Of a DNA stretch of 64,000 bases, positions 58,443 through 64,000 are shown in pieces. Numbering within the stretch: the first letter of the stretch is position 1; every line of letters starts with the position of its first letter. The position numbers and the translations under genes are program-made. The notes under the pieces were generated by a model. The model was not told the DNA's origin, searched no databases, and was given only the letters and a program-made list of their open reading frames with translations. The DNA comes from Luscinia megarhynchos (lineage: Eukaryota; Chordata; Aves; Passeriformes; Turdidae). The stretch covers positions 31,627,942 through 31,691,941 of the forward strand of contig CM067592.1 in assembly GCA_034336665.1 (NCBI GenBank). Direction: 5' to 3'.

Positions 58443-61400
58443 TACTTGGGTCTCTGTAATATACTTTTTTAGGGTGCAAGCATTTTGATAATTGTTTTAT
58501 ACACAGTGTATATATGTGGTTACTATTGCGTTTTTTAGGTGGATCTACCTTAGTGTTAGTTCCTCACCGGAAATTTTAAAGAAAGTCTCCCAAATAACCC
58601 TACTCTTGTACTTCAGTGATATAGAAGAGTTGATGACAGTATAAACTAAATACCTTTTGGATCATGGAACCAAAACACGTACCCCGACTGTTAGCTGGGA
58701 TTTAGTGCATAGAAGCGATCTAAACCTACTTTAAAATAAATCCTGCACACTTCTTAGTGTTGGTAATTGCTTCAGCTGTTTCACTCTGCAGGGTTATTTT
58801 TTTTTAATTGCACTATGATTCCGGTTAACATATCATCCAATAAATAGCATGGATTGATTATTTAGTTTTACTATTTTTTTTATAATTTCTTAGCTTTTCT
58901 TGGTCTGACCTAAGATAATTTTGCCATCACACATATTCAATATATGTCAGTATTTCCTTATCCCACCATTATCAGGCTGTGAAGTGTTTTCCATTACGTG
59001 TGAGTAGCCATTACAGTTCCATCTTTTGCTTCTGGAAGTCCTGGCTTTGGTTTGGCATTTTTTGCTTACTTGATGGTATTGTAATTTCCATTTCAAGTAA
59101 CTCTTCAATGATGCACCAAGAAAGTGTTTTCTGATTAAATCAGGTAAATCAATACAGGAAATTGTTAGGATAATTAAGAAATATGGAATAATTTATTTTT
59201 CGTATCATTCAGGTAAATTACTTACCCTTTCTGACTGATGAGTAGTGCTCTTGTGTCATATTAGACTAAATCTATTACAGTGTTCTGATTTCTGATACCT
59301 TTAATACTTGCTCATTTGTTTTTAAGTATCTTTACCTGTAACAATCTAAGATGTCTGTAAGAAAAAGGACAGCTATAACACCTTAAGAAGAAATTCTCAG
59401 AGTATAGTCAGTCACAGTTTTGCAGAGGGCTTGAGTGTTGCTTGCTGGTGCTTTTTTTTCTTCAACTATCAAATGTCATCAGCTGTTATAAGAAATTATT
59501 TTAAATATATTATTTTTTATTTTTATTTTATAAACAAATTTATTTTGGTATGTTTTCTTGGGTATTAAAAAGTTTACTAGGTAGATTTCATGTCCTATTT
59601 ACATTCAAGTGAAGTATAACCATTTACATACATATAGTCAAGATTCCACTGTTTTCTACTGTGAAGTTTGCTAGTTCTGAGATAAATCATATACAATATT
59701 TTTGGTTTTCTTTTAGATATTCTATACAATGTTCTGTCTCTAGTCCTCTGATCTCCATGTTACATCCTGTTTCTATACACCTGACTTTATTAATGGTTGG
59801 CCTGTTTCATCATGCTATGCAATTCTGAATATTTTGGAATGTGCCTACTGCAATGTGGTTAAATATGGTGTCTCTTCTAAAACTGGGTCAGAAATGAGCA
59901 TTAAACCCAAAATAATTCAGTATAAATATTAAGCATTTATTTGATCTACAAAACAGAAGAAGAAAAGATGAGTAACCAAATGGCAATTTGGAAGCTGTTT
60001 CGATTGCCTGTGTTATTTTCTGACAGCTAATTTTCATTTTTAAATTTTCTGATGTTAAGTTCTGTAAAAAAATAATCTGAATATTATCTACTACTATTGA
60101 ATAGTACACTGGTGTTGTTTTAGAAAGTATATATGCTATAGATTAAAAAGATGAATAGTGTGAATATGGTTTTTACACGTAGGTTTAGCCAGTTGTATGC
60201 TTGAACGTGTTTTTTGTTAGTACTGTTTTCAAACAGGAAAGGTTGGAAAAGTTTATGCAAGTCAAAAGACATGCCATTTGTCTTGTCCTGACAAATGCTG
60301 ACTACCAAAAAAACCCATTAGCTGCATTAGGGGATGTGGCTGCCAACTAGGAAAAAGCATAATATTTTTGATGTTCTCCATTCATCTTACTAGGATGCTA
60401 CCTTTCAGACACTATAATTATAACCACTGAAGTACTGCTAGTCATAAAACCAGCAAATTGTCATACCAGTATGATCTAGCTAATGAGCTTATATAGTTAT
60501 AGCTGGGAGTAACTGTGTCTTGATGTTCCATTCATTTGAAGGACATTATATGGTTTTGATAAATGAACTGTTTATTTTTCTGTGAGATACTTATTTCCAT
60601 AAAAAATTGGCTAATCTTGAACTTGAACTTCTAGAGATGATGTAAACATTCTTAAATATAAATATGAAAGAACGATTCAGTAGGCACAAAAATTTCAATG
60701 CAAGTGTTTAATGGCTTGGACTCATTGGAAATATTGATCTATCTGGACTTTGAATTAATTTTGCCTGAGAGACAAGAGAGATCTCTTAAAATCTTAAATT
60801 TGCCTGAGAGATCTCTGATGCAACTTGGAAAAAGGCAAGAAGTAGTTCATTTTGTCCTATGTGGATTTTGACAGCCCATGGGAGTAGAAAATGATTGGAA
60901 GAACGAAGGGCATGATTGTTGTTTCAAAATTTCTCACAAAATGTTAGATAATTTCCCAATCTAGAAGTTGTGATTGTTTTTCAAAGTCTTTAACTCCTAT
61001 GTGGTATAAACAAATGAAAGAGAGAAAGAATTGTATCATTTAAGTAAGAGTGACAACACAAAGAGCATAATGAAATCGCATTCTTGTGTGCTGCTGTAAC
61101 AAATATCCCAAATTTTGTTAACATGCACTCTTGCTGTGGTTGAAAGGCTGGAGTATGCCTTTTGTGAATGTATCATAATGCTCAATTTTGACTGGAGTTT
61201 GATTACAGCCAAATTTCCCATCACCACCTTTACTATCCAATGTAAAATTTCAGAAGGGTAATGATTATTGTGTTGGTTGCCCATGTGGGGGTTCTGGAGG
61301 GGAAAAAAGCCGTGATTACCTTCTCTTGACCTGTTAGATAACCAGAATTTTGGTAATTTGTGAAATTCTAAAAGTCAAGCGTGATTAAAGGAAACCTTCA

Positions 61401-64000
61401 AACTCATCCAACTGTCTCTTGCCTGCAACATCAGAATACAATGGATCTGGAATAGAAGCTTGGTTAAAAAAACACCAGAACAGTGTCGACACCTGATAGT
61501 TTTCCTATGATGATTTTTAAGCAGTCCTTCCTAAGAAGAGAAGTTGGTTTAAGTGCAATTTTATTTCTGCTATGAAGTACTGATTTCTTGAGCATGGTCA
61601 GATTAATGCCTTGCTGAAAGTTCAGCCCATGGGACATGCTAGCAGTCTGTTGACACTGTAATGAGTCATTAGAAGTATGTTCTTCAGGTACTGAGTAGCT
61701 GGGAGTATAATACATCCGTGTTGCATGTTTTAGACAGACTCTTTCCTAGGTTTGAACTTCTCTTACTGTTCAGATTACATTGATTCAAGCAAAAATGAGT
61801 TTTTTAGTGCTGACTTTGTTAGCAGGAATATCTCATTTTTCTTCCATTAAAGGTAAAATGTGTTTTTTTAAAATACTGTATTCTTGATCTAGTCAATGTG
61901 GCACTTGTTTTGGTAAGAACAAACTTTTGCTTCATTTTATTTGGCGATTCTGGTAATGTGTGTGATGAAAAATTTCAATCTGCTTTACAGGAAATTTATA
62001 TTTACATCTTAACACGTCTGCATTTAGTTGTTCAGTTAGTATAACACAAGTATTACCCATGTCAATAATAAATATATAAATATATTTACCGAATTGAAGC
62101 AGTCATTTCTGCTTTGACTGCTACTTTCTATGTGTATGCAGACACCTAAGACAGTGTCACCAAAGATGTGTCACTAGATCAAAGAACAGTAATTAATAGG
62201 CATGTAAAAGTTTCCATTTGTAACTGCAGGGTTTGACAGGTATGTGCATTCTACCTAATACAGAATTCACTTGCACTTATATAGTAGTACCATAGTTTCT
62301 CATTATGAAGTTTTTAAAAGTAGCCAGAATAGAAAATACCAGTAAAACAATGGAAGTACATAGATTGCACATATAAGTAATTTAAGAATATTAGACAAGA
62401 AAAAATATTTTTAAACTAAAATAAAAAGTTAGATCCATATGAGAAATACATAAAGAAAGTATTTCAAGACTTCACCCATTACTGCCATGCAGAAGTCCAT
62501 CGAGATGTATTTTCAGGATATGACTTACTGGTTTTTAACATTAGTTTTTCAGTGATTTCGGTTTTTTAGACTTATATAATAGTCTCTTTAAAGTACTGGT
62601 TTTGACTGAAATATAAATGGTAAAAGAACTTAGCTTGACAGGGTATCTCTAGTTTATTTTTTCAGTTCTAGATTTAGTCCAATGTATTTACTATTGTACT
62701 TGTGAATATTTAAAGTTCATGCTTGAGCTTTATTTTCTGTCTTGGTAATAATACAGCACTAATAAAAAAGACAGATATCACATTGTAAGTGTGGTGGTGT
62801 AAATTCCATTTTACAATTTTTGATCATTTCAGTTGCTGAAACATATTGTTAACAAAGTATTTTTTGCATTACAATTATTTGGGTTTTACTGTTAGGGAAC
62901 TTATTAATTTAATTTACATTCAATGAAAATTTCTCAGTTTTGCAGCCTCTGTGGGTCAAAACTTGACAGAACTGTCTTCCAGTTTTTAGAAATAATCAGT
63001 TCATTTTAAAAGTAATTTAAAATTATCACAAAGATGTCAAAATATATTTTTAAAAGCAACTAACAAATACTGTAGTAAAAAGATATTTATAGTGGACAAG
63101 ATGTAATGAAATCATAATGGATATTATTGCTATGTAACACTGAAGCACACTGAGGAAAGCAAAAGATATTTCACTGTTGCTTGAAGGCTCAGGCTTTGGA
63201 GAAAGTAATATGGAGCTGAAATTGACCAATTTACATGACACAACGCACTGAGTAAATAATTAGGATTTAATGATGGAAAATAGCAATAACATTTTTCAAA
63301 TGGTTGTATTCCCTAACTGCAAACTGTCTGCTGTTTTGAGATTATTGCCCTTATAATAAGGACAGGTATAAATTATAGCTTGCAAAGTTGTACTTTTTCC
63401 ATGCTCCAATCTGTAATAGAAAAGTAACAGTATTTATTACTGATAAAATCTTGCTGTAAATTTTTGAAACACCTAGGTAAGTATAATTTTAACTTTACAT
63501 TTTCAACTCATGGGATTTTCAATATTAATGATGTGGTTTTAATTTTGGTGTTTTTTAATATCAAATTAATTATGGTAGCTTAAAGCTAAACACTTTAAAA
63601 AAGACTAGTACAAGTCTGATTGTTTCTCAGTCAGAGAAGCAGTAATAATTTTTTACTTTCCAAGCATGTTTTCTTATACTAATGTGTTGTGAAACTATAT
63701 TTACAATGTTTTATATATATGTCCTTTAAAAAAGATGCAAAGGGGAAAATAAAGGTATTTTTTAAAGTATAATTGTTTTTCTAAAATCTGTAAAGTCTTT
63801 GAGTGGCACACGTGCTGAGGTGATACACATGCAAAGGACTGTCTTCTGAGTGGGTCTTGGCCTCAGAAAAGCTGTGTGGTCTAATGAAGTCTGTGAAGTC
63901 GTTGTTGTTGGGATCACAGTATACTAGCACTTGGTCATCATAAAATGCAATTTCAGTTATATCTGGGTTTGCTTTACTATGACAATTTGGAACTTCACCT
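58443..64000. other. Non-coding stretch, nothing recognised
   Basis: AT-rich sequence without recognised repeats or exons. Open frames such as 59888-60109, 61036-61284 and 61464-61715 on the minus strand are short and featureless. If the CNTLN copy continues, its next exon lies beyond the window or is too decayed to see. Confidence 0.5.

Noticed and set aside
1..64000. CRISPR array, operon-like gene cluster, prophage or other novel system
   Set aside because: The window is vertebrate intron and repeat sequence; no regularly spaced repeats or clustered complete genes are present.

Overview
This is an intron-rich, AT-rich vertebrate nuclear sequence, almost certainly from a bird. Copies of the CR1 LINE occur throughout on both strands. 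One short repeat looks like a tRNA-Ile-headed SINE with a CR1-type tail; I know that architecture from songbirds (TguSINE1), so a passerine is the likeliest source. There is no bacterial-style gene organisation, no CRISPR array, no rRNA and no intact tRNA gene.

The only host gene I recognise is CNTLN (centlein, a centrosomal coiled-coil protein), read on the + strand. Exon-sized blocks at 8063-8136, 19743-19801, 31971-32105, 32688-32866, 38576-38676 and 50282-50441 follow the N-terminal third of human centlein in order, with compatible intron phases. The copy is broken. One exon has lost 15 nt. Another has an in-frame TAA where the human protein has Gln. The third block has lost its start and its splice donor. 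The fourth has a 1-nt deletion and the fifth has two. The last exon is intact. Because the introns are kept, this is an unprocessed pseudogene. A decayed W-linked gametolog of the Z-linked gene, a segmental duplicate, or loss of the gene in this lineage would all fit.

Layout: 1-8.0 kb has no recognised gene and two CR1 tails. 8.1-50.4 kb is the CNTLN remnant. Its introns hold CR1 pieces (8.5, 9.3, 21.1-21.7, 26.8, 34.2-34.7 and 36.5 kb), a minus-strand endogenous-retrovirus remnant with two LTR copies (39.35-41.51 kb), and a minus-strand CR1 split by the tRNA-derived SINE (45.7-47.3 kb), followed by an unidentified repeat-like block to 48.14 kb. 51.0-54.4 kb is a long + strand CR1 with recognisable ORF1 esterase-like, endonuclease and reverse-transcriptase parts, all broken. 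54.4-64 kb is featureless apart from one CR1 tail at 58.3 kb.

The genes do not form a working system. CNTLN assignments, and the lesions inferred from them, rest on comparison with the human protein from memory; no database search was possible. I found no convincing novel biological system.
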